Part shown: positions 16,831 through 25,294 of the stretch, one piece after another
Position numbering within the stretch: position 1 is the first letter of the stretch
Layout: each line of letters starts with the position of its first letter
NCBI GenBank assembly: GCA_013376995.1
Contig: JACAAZ010000003.1
Coordinates: 1 to 64,000 of the forward strand
DNA from: Bacteroidota bacterium
GTDB taxonomy: Bacteria > Bacteroidota > Bacteroidia > Bacteroidales > UBA4417
DNA: 64,000 bases
Reading direction: 5' to 3'
Made by a program: the position numbers and the translations under genes
The notes under the pieces: model-generated
What the model was told of the DNA's origin: nothing
What the model saw: only the letters and a program-made list of their open reading frames with translations
Database searches by the model: none

Positions 16831-17457
16831 ATGAATTCAATTGTAAGTCACTATTTCCCTGGATTATCACCTCAAATTACCGAACGTTTTGATCATCTGC
16901 AAAGTCTTTATCTTGAATGGAATGCAAAAATCAATGTCATTTCACGCAAAGACATGGACAACTTTTATGTGCATCATGTTTTACATTCATTGGGTATAGC
17001 AAAAGTGATATCTTTCAACCCGGGTACTCTTGTACTTGATATTGGAACCGGTGGCGGATTTCCAGGCATACCACTTGCCATACTTTTTCCTGAATCCGAA
17101 TTTATGCTGGTTGATTCAATAGGCAAAAAAATAAAGGTAGTTGAAGAAATTAGCAAGGAGTTGGGAGTGCAAAATGTGATTCCGCTTAACTGCAGGGCTG
17201 AATCAATTAAGAAGTCATTTCATTTTATTGTAAGCCGCGCAGTTACAGCCCTTCCAGAGTTTGTTGGATACACTGCTAATTTAATAAGGCCAGGATCAAT
17301 TAACAGCAAAAAGAATGGGATTTTTTATCTCAAAGGCGGCAACTTTACAGATGAGTTGAAAGACCTTAAATTGAAGCATAAAATATATGATCTCTCAGAT
17401 TATTTTTTGGAACCATTCTTTGAAACTAAAAAAGTAGTCCATATTTATAGAGGATAA
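16831..17457 (+). CDS. rsmG: 16S rRNA (guanine-527-N7)-methyltransferase
   Basis: 208 aa SAM-dependent methyltransferase that modifies the 530 loop of 16S rRNA. Motifs are WNAKINVISRKDMDNFYVHH (about 30-49), the SAM-binding VLDIGTGGGFPGIPLAILFP and the late FIVSRAVTALPEFV. It diverges from the LUD gene, with 96 bp between the two ATGs, and is followed by a strong terminator. Confidence 0.96.
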   Translation: MNSIVSHYFPGLSPQITERFDHLQSLYLEWNAKINVISRKDMDNFYVHHVLHSLGIAKVISFNPGTLVLDIGTGGGFPGIPLAILFPESEFMLVDSIGKKIKVVEEISKELGVQNVIPLNCRAESIKKSFHFIVSRAVTALPEFVGYTANLIRPGSINSKKNGIFYLKGGNFTDELKDLKLKHKIYDLSDYFLEPFFETKKVVHIYRG

Positions 17458-17483
17458 TCGATAAATGACTTCATTTAAATAAA

Positions 17484-17519
17484 AAATCAGCTGCTTAATC
17501 TAAACAGCTGATTTCTTTA
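17484..17519 (+). terminator. Terminator after rsmG, usable in both directions
   Basis: AAATCAGCTG (17484-17493) and CAGCTGATTT (17505-17514) form a 10-bp stem with an 11-base loop, followed by CTTTA. The opposite strand runs into a long T-rich stretch (plus-strand A run 17481-17486), so it can also end the convergent small gene. Confidence 0.8.
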
Positions 17520-17574
17520 ATATGTTGTCAGTTACAATTACCTGGGATTAAAGAAATTTCAGGTTATACATGGG

Positions 17575-17841
17575 TCACTTCTCTTCGTCCTTTTCCTGGC
17601 TTTTTCTTCTTACCTTATATGTGTGGATTCCATATCCCACTACTAATGTAATCAGAATCCAGGCGCCATCTCCAATTGGAGCACCACTGCCCATAGGGCC
17701 ACGCATATTCGAAGAACCAGAAGTTTCAGCCGGCGGCGGAGGTGGAATACTAAACTGTCCATAAACCAGGTTGGTAAGGAAGCCGGAGTTAAGTAAAATC
17801 AACATGGTTGTAATTGAAAGCAATCTTAGTAACCTATTCAT
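17575..17841 (-). CDS. Small exported protein with a C-terminal sorting-like tail
   Basis: 88 aa from the ATG at 17841 (an in-frame TTG lies at 17862). A signal peptide or first membrane segment covers about residues 1-28 (ending VYGQ). It is followed by a Pro/Ser/Gly-rich linker (IPPPPPAETSGSS), a GAPIGDG motif, a hydrophobic helix (AWILITLVVGYGIHTYK) and a basic and acidic tail. This tripartite end resembles the PID-CTERM class of Bacteroidota tails, with GDG where PID-CTERM has DGG. Other possibility: a small two-helix inner-membrane protein. Function unknown. Confidence 0.7.
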   Translation of the reverse strand: MNRLLRLLSITTMLILLNSGFLTNLVYGQFSIPPPPPAETSGSSNMRGPMGSGAPIGDGAWILITLVVGYGIHTYKVRRKSQEKDEEK

Positions 17842-18167
17842 AATCAATGAACTTTTTTCCAAGTATAAAAGTTAGCTGTTTGAGTTTGCCAATTTGTCAG
17901 TAATTCATCTTTCCTCAATTCTCTGAATTGGCTTCAGAATTGAGGCTTCAATGAACTTGGGTAATTATAGAACTTATTTTAAATGATTTCATTTTATAAT
18001 TAATCTTTATAATGTTAAAAAGTAATAGGTAAAACACAGAATACTTTTTCTTAAAAATCGAAGTGTGGTTTGTATTCTTCATTTTATCTTTCTGAACAGA
18101 ATTAATAGTTGATTTCCATTAAGCAGGGAGTTTTTTTCTACTTTTGATACAAATAAAACTCAAGTAT
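17842..18167. other. Gene-free interval between a small exported-protein gene and pepD
   Basis: 326 bases without a convincing gene. They hold a perfect 10-bp inverted repeat (CCTCAATTCT at 17913-17922, AGAATTGAGG at 17936-17945) with no T run, AT-rich sequence, and a -7 promoter element just before pepD. No RNA gene was recognised. Confidence 0.6.
18139..18146 (+). promoter_or_regulatory. Probable -7 promoter element of pepD
   Basis: TACTTTTG fits TAnnTTTG exactly and ends 21 bases before the chosen ATG at 18168. No TTTG is present at the expected -33 position. The element overlaps codons that a start at 18144 would use, which favours the later ATG. Confidence 0.5.
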
Positions 18168-19628
18168 ATGAACAAGGATATTTTTAATCTTGAACCTAAA
18201 GCGGTTTGGAAGAACTTTTACAGCCTGACGCAAACTCCCCGCCCATCAAATCATGAAGACCGCATTCAGGAATTCATGCTTGGATTTGGGAACTCACTAG
18301 GCCTTGAAACAATCAGGGATGAAGTTGGAAATATTATTATAAGAAAACCGGCTACTCCAGGAATGGAAAATCGAAAGGGAATTGTGTTGCAAACCCATCT
18401 GGACATGGTTCCGCAAAAAAATAGTGATAAAGCCCACGATTTTGAAAATGACCCCATTGAAGCGTATATTGACGGTGATTGGGTTACTGCGAATGGTACA
18501 ACACTGGGAGCTGATAACGGGATGGGAGTGGCTGCAACAATGGCAGTGCTCGAATCTACAAATTTGAAGCATGGTCCAATCGAAGCACTCTTTACCTGCG
18601 ACGAAGAAACCGGTATGACAGGTGCTTTCGGACTGAAACCTGGCCTTTTAAAAGGAGATATATTGTTGAATCTTGATTCGGAAGATGAAGGAGAATTATA
18701 TGTTGGATGTGCCGGCGGTACAAATGCTAATGCCAGCTTCCCCTATAAAGAAGAACCAGTCAGTCAGGGAACTATTGCATACAAGCTTTCACTTACCGGA
18801 CTTAAAGGTGGGCACTCGGGATTGGAAATCATTTTACAGAGAGGAAACTCTAATAAGTTGATGAACAGGTATTTAATGCATGCTGCTAAGAAATATGAGC
18901 TGAGAGTGTCTTGGATTGATGGTGGAAGTCTTCGCAATGCAATACCTCGTGAATCATTTGCAGTAGTTGTTATTCCTTCTGCCTATGAAGCAAAATTCAA
19001 GGAATGCCAGGCAGAATATGCTTCGATTTATAAGAAGGAATTTGCCAGCGTTGAACCAGATATGAAGTTTATTGCTGAACCAACTTCAATGCCTGCCACT
19101 GTTATTGATTTGAAAACTCAGGACACTCTGTTTAAAGCAATATATGCTTGCCCTAACGGTGTTATTCGCATGAGTGATGATATGCTTGGATTAGTTGAAA
19201 CATCTACCAACCTGGCTAGTGTTAAAATGGAAGGTGGCAAGATAAACATTCAATGCCTCCTGAGAAGCTCTGTCCCATCAGCACAGCTGGATCTGGGCAT
19301 CATGACAGAAAGTGTGTTTCAACTTTCTGGTGCTGAAGTTAATCTGGATGGTGAGTATCCTGGATGGAAACCTAATATGAATTCTCCTATCCTTACAACT
19401 ATGCAGAAGGTATACCAGGATTTATATGGTAAGATCCCTGAAATAAAAGCAATTCATGCTGGCCTGGAATGCGGTCTTTTAGGTGGAGTCTATCCTAACT
19501 GGGACATGATCTCCTTTGGTCCTACAATCCGTTATCCACATTCACCAGATGAAAAAGTGCATATCGAGTCTGTTGGCAAATTCTGGAATTTCCTGGTTTC
19601 CACCATGGAAAATGCTCCAGTAAAATAA
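18168..19628 (+). CDS. pepD: Aminoacyl-histidine dipeptidase (PepD, M20 family)
   Basis: 486 aa zinc metallopeptidase that hydrolyses Xaa-His and other dipeptides in the cytoplasm. Metal-binding motifs are visible in order: LQTHLDMVPQK, GTTLGADNGMGVA and FTCDEETGMTGAFGL; near the end LECGLLGGVYPNWDMISFGP and PHSPDEKVHIES complete the site. The start MNKDIFNLEPKAVWKNFYSL is typical of the family, so I prefer 18168 over 18144. A strong terminator follows. Confidence 0.96.
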   Translation: MNKDIFNLEPKAVWKNFYSLTQTPRPSNHEDRIQEFMLGFGNSLGLETIRDEVGNIIIRKPATPGMENRKGIVLQTHLDMVPQKNSDKAHDFENDPIEAYIDGDWVTANGTTLGADNGMGVAATMAVLESTNLKHGPIEALFTCDEETGMTGAFGLKPGLLKGDILLNLDSEDEGELYVGCAGGTNANASFPYKEEPVSQGTIAYKLSLTGLKGGHSGLEIILQRGNSNKLMNRYLMHAAKKYELRVSWIDGGSLRNAIPRESFAVVVIPSAYEAKFKECQAEYASIYKKEFASVEPDMKFIAEPTSMPATVIDLKTQDTLFKAIYACPNGVIRMSDDMLGLVETSTNLASVKMEGGKINIQCLLRSSVPSAQLDLGIMTESVFQLSGAEVNLDGEYPGWKPNMNSPILTTMQKVYQDLYGKIPEIKAIHAGLECGLLGGVYPNWDMISFGPTIRYPHSPDEKVHIESVGKFWNFLVSTMENAPVK

Positions 19629-19657
19629 TTATAAATTACTGTATTTCAATTCTATAG

Positions 19658-19700
19658 CAATATCCTGTTTTATTTTTTAGACAGGATATTGTTTTTTTTT
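19658..19700 (+). terminator. Terminator of pepD
   Basis: CAATATCCTG (19658-19667) and CAGGATATTG (19682-19691) make a perfect 10-bp stem with a 14-base loop, followed by nine T (19692-19700). Confidence 0.9.
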
Positions 19701-19709
19701 AGAATTCAA

Positions 19710-19740
19710 TTTGCTAATAAGATTACTTTTTTTACCTTTG
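19710..19740 (+). promoter_or_regulatory. Consensus promoter of rpmH
   Basis: TTTG (19710-19713), 19 bases, then TACCTTTG (19733-19740). This is a full match to the Bacteroidota consensus TTTG-N19-TAnnTTTG and the best promoter in the window. The ATG of rpmH follows 20 bases later, giving a very short leader. Confidence 0.85.
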
Positions 19741-19760
19741 CACCCCTAAAATAAAGAACA

Positions 19761-19910
19761 ATGAAGAGGACTTTTCAACCATCGATCAGGAAAAGGAAAA
19801 ACAAACACGGATTCAGGAAAAGAATGGAATCAGTGAATGGTCGTAAAGTATTGGCTGCTCGTAGGGCAAAAGGCAGGAAGAAACTTTCTGTTTCTGACGA
19901 AGGTAAATAA
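19761..19910 (+). CDS. rpmH: 50S ribosomal protein L34
   Basis: 49 aa, extremely basic. It starts [18 protein letters not shown] and continues [20 protein letters not shown], the hallmark of L34, with an extra short tail (SVSDEGK). L34 is a late-assembling protein of the large ribosomal subunit. In many bacteria it sits beside rnpA and dnaA near the origin; here it is a single-gene unit with its own consensus promoter and terminator. Confidence 0.97.
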   Translation: MKRTFQPSIRKRKNKHGFRKRMESVNGRKVLAARRAKGRKKLSVSDEGK

Positions 19911-19968
19911 TTCCTTTTTCGAAATTTGCTGCTTATTGGCAGCACGTATAATATTTCCAATGTTCAGG

Positions 19969-20001
19969 AGGAGGCATTTGCCTGCCTCCTTTTGTTTTTT
20001 T
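19969..20001 (+). terminator. Terminator of rpmH
   Basis: AGGAGGCA (19969-19976) and TGCCTCCT (19983-19990) form an 8-bp GC-rich stem with a 6-base loop, followed by TTTGTTTTTTT. Confidence 0.88.
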
Positions 20002-20073
20002 AACAGTTTGACAGTCCTGATACCAAAACGGATTATTAGAAAAACATTAATTTAGCTTCTTAAATCTCAACAC

Positions 20074-20361
20074 GTGCAAAACTTGATATATGAAGCATCG
20101 TTGACTGGTGTTTTCAGGATGGTTTTTATCATCTTTATCATCTATGTTGCCATTACTTTTGTTTTCAGGCACATAATTCCACACCTGTTTCGAAATTATC
20201 TTCAAAACTTTCATGAACATAACTTCAACAGGGAAAGTTACAGCAACAATTCCCAAAAGAAGAAAGAAGGTTATGTTTCAGTTGAATTCATTGAACAAAA
20301 TAAGCAGCAATCCCACTCTGGAAATGAAGATGAATATGTAGATTATGAAGAAATAAAATAA
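20074..20361 (+). CDS. DUF4834-like small membrane protein
   Basis: 95 aa with one N-terminal membrane segment (about 14-32, FRMVFIIFIIYVAITFVFR) and a polar C-terminal part ending in NEDEYVDYEEIK, the conserved end of the Bacteroidota family DUF4834. Function unknown. The start used is GTG at 20074; an ATG at 20119 (residue 16) would remove the first part, so the start is uncertain. It precedes the YfhO-family gene by 73 bp and may share its transcript. Confidence 0.75.
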   Translation: MQNLIYEASLTGVFRMVFIIFIIYVAITFVFRHIIPHLFRNYLQNFHEHNFNRESYSNNSQKKKEGYVSVEFIEQNKQQSHSGNEDEYVDYEEIK

Positions 20362-20434
20362 TCAATGAATTACTCGAAAAGTCTTTTTTAGATCTACCCT
20401 CCAAGCAAACAATTAAATTACAAAATACATTCTC

Positions 20435-22870
20435 ATGGCTAATATTCCTATAAAAAAGTACCTTCCCTACCTGGTTGCAATTGCGGTTTTTGTCGTTATC
20501 ATTTTGGCTTACTTCAATCCTGTGCTTGAAGGAAAAAAGATGAAGCAGTCAGATATTACAAATTGGAAAGGTATGTCCAAAGAAATTGCTGATTACCGCG
20601 CAAAGACAGGGAAAGAACCACTATGGACCAATTCGATGTTTGGTGGAATGCCTGCATACCAGATTTCAGTAATTTATAAAGGAAACCTTGTAAAGTATGT
20701 TGATACTATTCTACAGTTGTACCTGCCCCATCCTGCAGGATTGGTATTCCTGTATATGCTTGGTTTTTTTATTCTTATGATGGTAATGGGAATTGATGTT
20801 TGGCTTGCAATTGGAGGTTCAATTGCGTTTGCATTTTGCTCTTTCTTTTTCATCATTATAGACGTAGGTCATGAAAGCCAGGCTCATGCAATTGGTTATA
20901 TGGCTCCGGTATTAGCCGGGATAATTCTTACCTATCGGGGAAAATATCTTCTTGGTGCTTCGTTATCTGCATTATTCCTGGCACTCGAATTATATACAAA
21001 TCATGTTCAGATTACCTATTACTTAATGATAATCATTTTGATATTCATCATCTCCGAATTGATCTTCAGTATTTATGAGAAACGATTGACAGGGTTCTTT
21101 AAAGCATCACTATTTCTTGGTATAGCTGCCATTCTTGCAGTTGGGACTTCAACAGCCAATCTCTGGGCTACCTATGAGTATGGTAAAGAAACGACTCGGG
21201 GGAAGACGGAATTAACTACTGAAAAATCAAACAGGACTAGTGGACTTGACAAGGATTATGCAACGGATTGGAGTTACGGAGTCGGAGAAACTTTCACCTT
21301 GCTTATACCTAATGCAAGGGGTGGTGCTTCCAACGGTAGCCTCGGTACAAATTCTGCTGCTTATAAGGCAATGATCAATAATGGCATTCCTGAACAACAG
21401 GCTAAGGAATACTCCAAAAATATGCCTTTGTATTGGGGCACACAACCTGGAGTGGCCGGACCGGTTTATCTCGGTGCAATTATTATCTTCCTTTTTATCC
21501 TGGCAATGTTTGTTGCTGAAAATAAATATAAATGGTGGCTGCTTTCTGCAACACTTTTGTCGATTTTACTTGCCTGGGGGAAAAACTTCATGCCATTAAC
21601 TGACCTTTTCCTGCTTCATGTACCTGGTTATAATAAATTCAGGGCTGTTTCAATGACTCTTGTTATCGCTGAATTTACTATACCTTTTCTGGCATTACTG
21701 GGACTAAACAAGGCGCTTTCAGGTGAAATAAATAGAAAGCTGCTAACAAAATACTTATTATATGCCGCCGGGGCAACAGCAGGCATCTCGCTCATTTTTG
21801 CATTGTTTGGAAGCAGTTTCTTTACGTTTGTTTCCCCAACTGATGAACAATATAAATCCTATTTCCCGGATTGGTTATTGAGTGCAATCAGGGAAGACCG
21901 CGCTTCTCTTTTACGCTCAGACGCCTTTCGTTCTTTCGCATTTATCGTCCTGGCAGCCGGATTAATATGGGGAATGATAAATGAAAAAATCAAGAAGCAA
22001 TATGCAGTTCCGGGATTGATACTTCTTATGCTGATCGATACATGGGCTGTTAACAGAAGGTATGTCAACAATGACAGTTTTGTGCGCAAGAGTGTCGATG
22101 CCACACCGTTTCAACCATCTCAGGCAGACCTGTTTATAATGAAAGATGTGGATCCCGATTTCAGGGTTTTTAACCAAACTGTTAGTCCATTTAATGACGC
22201 AAGTACATCTTACTTCCACAAGTCAATCGGTGGATATCATGGGGCAAAACTAAGACGATACCAGGAATTGATTGAGCATGATCTTACTAAAGGGAATATG
22301 AATGTATTCAATATGCTGAATACAAAATATTTTATCATACCTGATAAAGCCAATAATAATCAGCCAACAATGCAGATCAATATGGAAGCACTTGGAAATG
22401 CATGGTTTGTTGACAGTGTTAAGCTTGTCAATAATGCTGATGAGGAGATCAATGCATTGGATAATTTCAATCCCGCAAAAACGGCAATCATTGATAAAAG
22501 GTTCGAAGCATTTGTCAAAGGGCATTCAATAAACCATGACAGTTTGTCAACCATTAAATTGATAAGTTATGAACCTAATGAACTAAAATATCAGACAAAT
22601 TCTTCCGGAGAACAATTGGCAGTATTTTCGGAAATTTACTACGAAAAAGGCTGGAATGCCTATTTGGATGGTCAGCTCCTACCGCATTTCAGAGCTGATT
22701 ATGTGCTAAGGGCGATGATTGTGCCATCTGGAAAACACACGTTGGTATTTAAGTTTGAACCAAAGGTTTATGAAATCGGGGAAAAGGTTTCCCTTGCTTG
22801 CTCATCCTTGCTTTTGTTATTAGTTGCAGGATCCTTCTTCATTCAGTTACGGAAAAAATCTTCTGTATAA
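20435..22870 (+). CDS. YfhO-family integral membrane protein
   Basis: 811 aa. About 12-13 membrane helices in the first 530 residues are followed by a soluble part and a last helix (SLLLLLVAGSFFIQL) near the end. The C-terminal domain has EIYYEKGWNAYLDG and VPSGKHTLVFKFEPK, as in YfhO-type proteins. Relatives in Firmicutes help glycosylate lipoteichoic acid; in Bacteroidota the substrate is unknown, but a GT-C-like role in surface glycan transfer is reasonable. A GT4 glycosyltransferase follows 27 bp downstream, which supports a shared role. Confidence 0.85.
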   Translation: MANIPIKKYLPYLVAIAVFVVIILAYFNPVLEGKKMKQSDITNWKGMSKEIADYRAKTGKEPLWTNSMFGGMPAYQISVIYKGNLVKYVDTILQLYLPHPAGLVFLYMLGFFILMMVMGIDVWLAIGGSIAFAFCSFFFIIIDVGHESQAHAIGYMAPVLAGIILTYRGKYLLGASLSALFLALELYTNHVQITYYLMIIILIFIISELIFSIYEKRLTGFFKASLFLGIAAILAVGTSTANLWATYEYGKETTRGKTELTTEKSNRTSGLDKDYATDWSYGVGETFTLLIPNARGGASNGSLGTNSAAYKAMINNGIPEQQAKEYSKNMPLYWGTQPGVAGPVYLGAIIIFLFILAMFVAENKYKWWLLSATLLSILLAWGKNFMPLTDLFLLHVPGYNKFRAVSMTLVIAEFTIPFLALLGLNKALSGEINRKLLTKYLLYAAGATAGISLIFALFGSSFFTFVSPTDEQYKSYFPDWLLSAIREDRASLLRSDAFRSFAFIVLAAGLIWGMINEKIKKQYAVPGLILLMLIDTWAVNRRYVNNDSFVRKSVDATPFQPSQADLFIMKDVDPDFRVFNQTVSPFNDASTSYFHKSIGGYHGAKLRRYQELIEHDLTKGNMNVFNMLNTKYFIIPDKANNNQPTMQINMEALGNAWFVDSVKLVNNADEEINALDNFNPAKTAIIDKRFEAFVKGHSINHDSLSTIKLISYEPNELKYQTNSSGEQLAVFSEIYYEKGWNAYLDGQLLPHFRADYVLRAMIVPSGKHTLVFKFEPKVYEIGEKVSLACSSLLLLLVAGSFFIQLRKKSSV

Positions 22871-22897
22871 TTCAGATAAAGAGAATTAAAACAGATA

Positions 22898-24217
22898 ATG
22901 GAGATTCCTGTAAGGAAAGTGCTTATAATAACATACTACTGGCCCCCTAGTGGGGGATCAGGAGTTCAGCGCTGGCTGAAAATGGTAAAGTATCTTCGGC
23001 AATCAGGATGGGAACCCGTTGTTTATACACCTGAGAATGCCGAGTATCCGGAGATCGATTATACATACCAGGAAGATATCCCTGAGGGTGTGAAGGTTAT
23101 TAAACATCGTATCTGGGAACCTTATAGCTATTACAAGAAGGTTCTTGGAATGAAGGAGGAAGAGAAAATAAGCGCCGGCTTCCTCTCCGAAAAGAAGAAA
23201 AATACTTTTTTGCAAGCTGTTTCAATCTGGATTCGGGGAAACTTGTTTATTCCTGACGCCCGAAAATTCTGGATCAGGCCCTCGGTTAGATTTTTATGCG
23301 AACAGCTCCAAACATTGCATATTGAAGCTATTATTACAACGGGTCCACCACATTCAATGCACCTGATAGGTATGGCAATTCATAGAAAAACAGGGATTCC
23401 CTGGCTGGCAGACTTCTGTGATCCCTGGACCGGCATCGATTTCTATCACGAACTTAACCTCACATATCTAGCTGATTTAAGGCATAAATTACTCGAGAAA
23501 AGAGTTCTCCGTTCAGCTAATGCGGTATCTGCTGTAACTCAAACTATGATCCAGGAATTCAATCTCATTTTCCCAAGAAAATATGAACTTATATCGAATG
23601 GATTCGATGAGAGTGATATAAAGCCGCTTGATCCAAAAAAAATGGATCGAAAATTCAGCATTGCCCATATCGGGAGCCTTGTTCCTAGCCGGAATCCAAT
23701 TATTTTATGGAAGGTACTATCCCTGTTGGTTAAAGAAAATGAAGAATTCGCAAATACTCTTGAAATTAAACTTGTTGGAAAGATTGATGTAAGTGTTACG
23801 GATTCAATCCAAAAATACAACCTTAACCGGTATTTAACCAAAGTCAGCTATCTCTCTCATGACAAGGCAATTGAAGAAACCCAAAAGTCTCAGGTCCTGT
23901 TGCTGTTAATAAATAATACACCAAATGCCCGGGGAATTCTTACTGGAAAACTCTTTGAATATATGGCTACAAGAAGGCCCATCCTATGTATTGGGCCAGA
24001 AGACGGAGATGCCGCTAGTGTTCTTAAGGAAACCTTATCCGGTAAAATTTGCGGTTATGAAAATGAAGATTTATTAAAAAACATTGTATCAGAATACTTC
24101 CTGGAATATCAGAAAAATCAACTATTATCAAGCAGACAGGAAATAGGACACTATTCATGGAAGAACTTGTCGCATAACGTTGCGAAAGTTCTGAATTCAT
24201 TCTCATTACTACATTAA
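22898..24217 (+). CDS. Glycosyltransferase family 4 (GT-B fold)
   Basis: 439 aa cytosolic enzyme. The N-terminal half starts KVLIITYYWPPSGGSGVQRW (acceptor side), and TTGPPHSMHLIG lies in the middle. The C-terminal half has IAHIGSLVPSRNP and GKLFEYMATRRPILCIGPEDG with the nucleotide-sugar-binding Glu. It probably transfers a sugar from an activated donor to a surface glycan. It ends convergently 8 bp from gpsA and lies between the YfhO-like gene and the flippase/polysaccharide genes. Confidence 0.9.
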   Translation: MEIPVRKVLIITYYWPPSGGSGVQRWLKMVKYLRQSGWEPVVYTPENAEYPEIDYTYQEDIPEGVKVIKHRIWEPYSYYKKVLGMKEEEKISAGFLSEKKKNTFLQAVSIWIRGNLFIPDARKFWIRPSVRFLCEQLQTLHIEAIITTGPPHSMHLIGMAIHRKTGIPWLADFCDPWTGIDFYHELNLTYLADLRHKLLEKRVLRSANAVSAVTQTMIQEFNLIFPRKYELISNGFDESDIKPLDPKKMDRKFSIAHIGSLVPSRNPIILWKVLSLLVKENEEFANTLEIKLVGKIDVSVTDSIQKYNLNRYLTKVSYLSHDKAIEETQKSQVLLLLINNTPNARGILTGKLFEYMATRRPILCIGPEDGDAASVLKETLSGKICGYENEDLLKNIVSEYFLEYQKNQLLSSRQEIGHYSWKNLSHNVAKVLNSFSLLH

Positions 24218-24225
24218 ATCAAGAC

Positions 24226-25206
24226 TCAATATTTCAATAGCTTATTAACAAAGCCGGAGACATCATTATTTCCCGAAAAGACGTGCTCAAGTTCACGCAT
24301 CAGGCTATACTCCAGAGGATCAATATTTTGGTCACTCAGTTTCTCAAGAAATACATTCATTGCAATTCTTCCTTCCAGGACCACCTTGCCTGAGATATCC
24401 TCTGTGAAGAACCCCTTCCCTATTAACAATCCAAGTGTCCTGTTACGGCTTAAATCATTTAATGCTGTAAGCCCGAAGTCACCAATCCCGCAGTATTTGA
24501 ACATGGTCTCCTCTTTCCCACCGAACACCATCATAATTTTTCGCATTTCATTGAATGCCTTGGTAAAAATCATGAACCTAAGGTTTGGCGAATTGAAATG
24601 GGCGTCAACAATCCCAATGATTATGGCGTAAATATTCTTAAGGATACTAAGAATTTCAACCCCTTCCAGGTCATTTGATTTGTCGATATAGAGATTGGTA
24701 TTCTTAAAAATTGTCTCAACCTCGTCCAGAATCTTATCATCCTCAGAAGCCAAGGTGAAAGCTGTAGGGATATTACTTAATATTTCCCTGGCAAAAGAAG
24801 GGCCTTTCAAAGTACAAATAGGATTAAGGTGTTGCTCCTTTATGCAGTCTGTTATCAATCTTTTACCGCAGCCAAATCCTTTTGCAAGATTAACAATAAT
24901 TGCATCTTTTGGAAGAAGATGATTTATATTTTTAAGATAATCAACAGCAGCAACAGATGGAATTGCCAATAATACAATGTTCGAATCCTGAAGGACTAAT
25001 TCATTGGAAGTAGCTTGAAGCCTGGAATTTAATCGAATATTTGGAAAATATTTTTGATTTATTTGCTCTTTAGATATTGATTCAACAACGTCCTCTTCAA
25101 CTGATAATAAACTGATCCTTAAGTCCTCGCTCTGAGCTAAGGAATTGCCGATCGCCGTTCCAATTGAACCAGCACCAAGAATTATTACATTTTTTTTATT
25201 AACCAT
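24226..25206 (-). CDS. gpsA: Glycerol-3-phosphate dehydrogenase [NAD(P)+]
   Basis: 326 aa enzyme that makes sn-glycerol-3-phosphate from dihydroxyacetone phosphate for phospholipid synthesis. The Rossmann motif VIILGAGSIGTAIGNSLAQS opens the protein; LKGPSFAREI, the catalytic-Lys region NLAKGF and GDFGLTALNDLSRNRTLGLL are typical. The start at 25206 (MVNKKNV) places the Rossmann strand correctly; the longer frame to 25251 adds an unlikely leader. It is a housekeeping gene placed between two surface-glycan genes. Confidence 0.95.
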   Translation of the reverse strand: MVNKKNVIILGAGSIGTAIGNSLAQSEDLRISLLSVEEDVVESISKEQINQKYFPNIRLNSRLQATSNELVLQDSNIVLLAIPSVAAVDYLKNINHLLPKDAIIVNLAKGFGCGKRLITDCIKEQHLNPICTLKGPSFAREILSNIPTAFTLASEDDKILDEVETIFKNTNLYIDKSNDLEGVEILSILKNIYAIIIGIVDAHFNSPNLRFMIFTKAFNEMRKIMMVFGGKEETMFKYCGIGDFGLTALNDLSRNRTLGLLIGKGFFTEDISGKVVLEGRIAMNVFLEKLSDQNIDPLEYSLMRELEHVFSGNNDVSGFVNKLLKY

Positions 25207-25294
25207 TGTATTGAACTTGATAAAACAAAGTAAAGTTAGCTTTATGAACATGCACTATTTTACAACTTGAAGTTGAAGAAATTACCAATAATTA

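Noticed and set aside
17913-17945. Terminator
   Set aside because: The stem is perfect but neither strand is followed by a T run, and it is far from the ends of both neighbouring genes.
19761-19910. Replication origin region next to rpmH
   Set aside because: No dnaA, rnpA, yidC or DnaA-box cluster is visible; rpmH here is a stand-alone gene.
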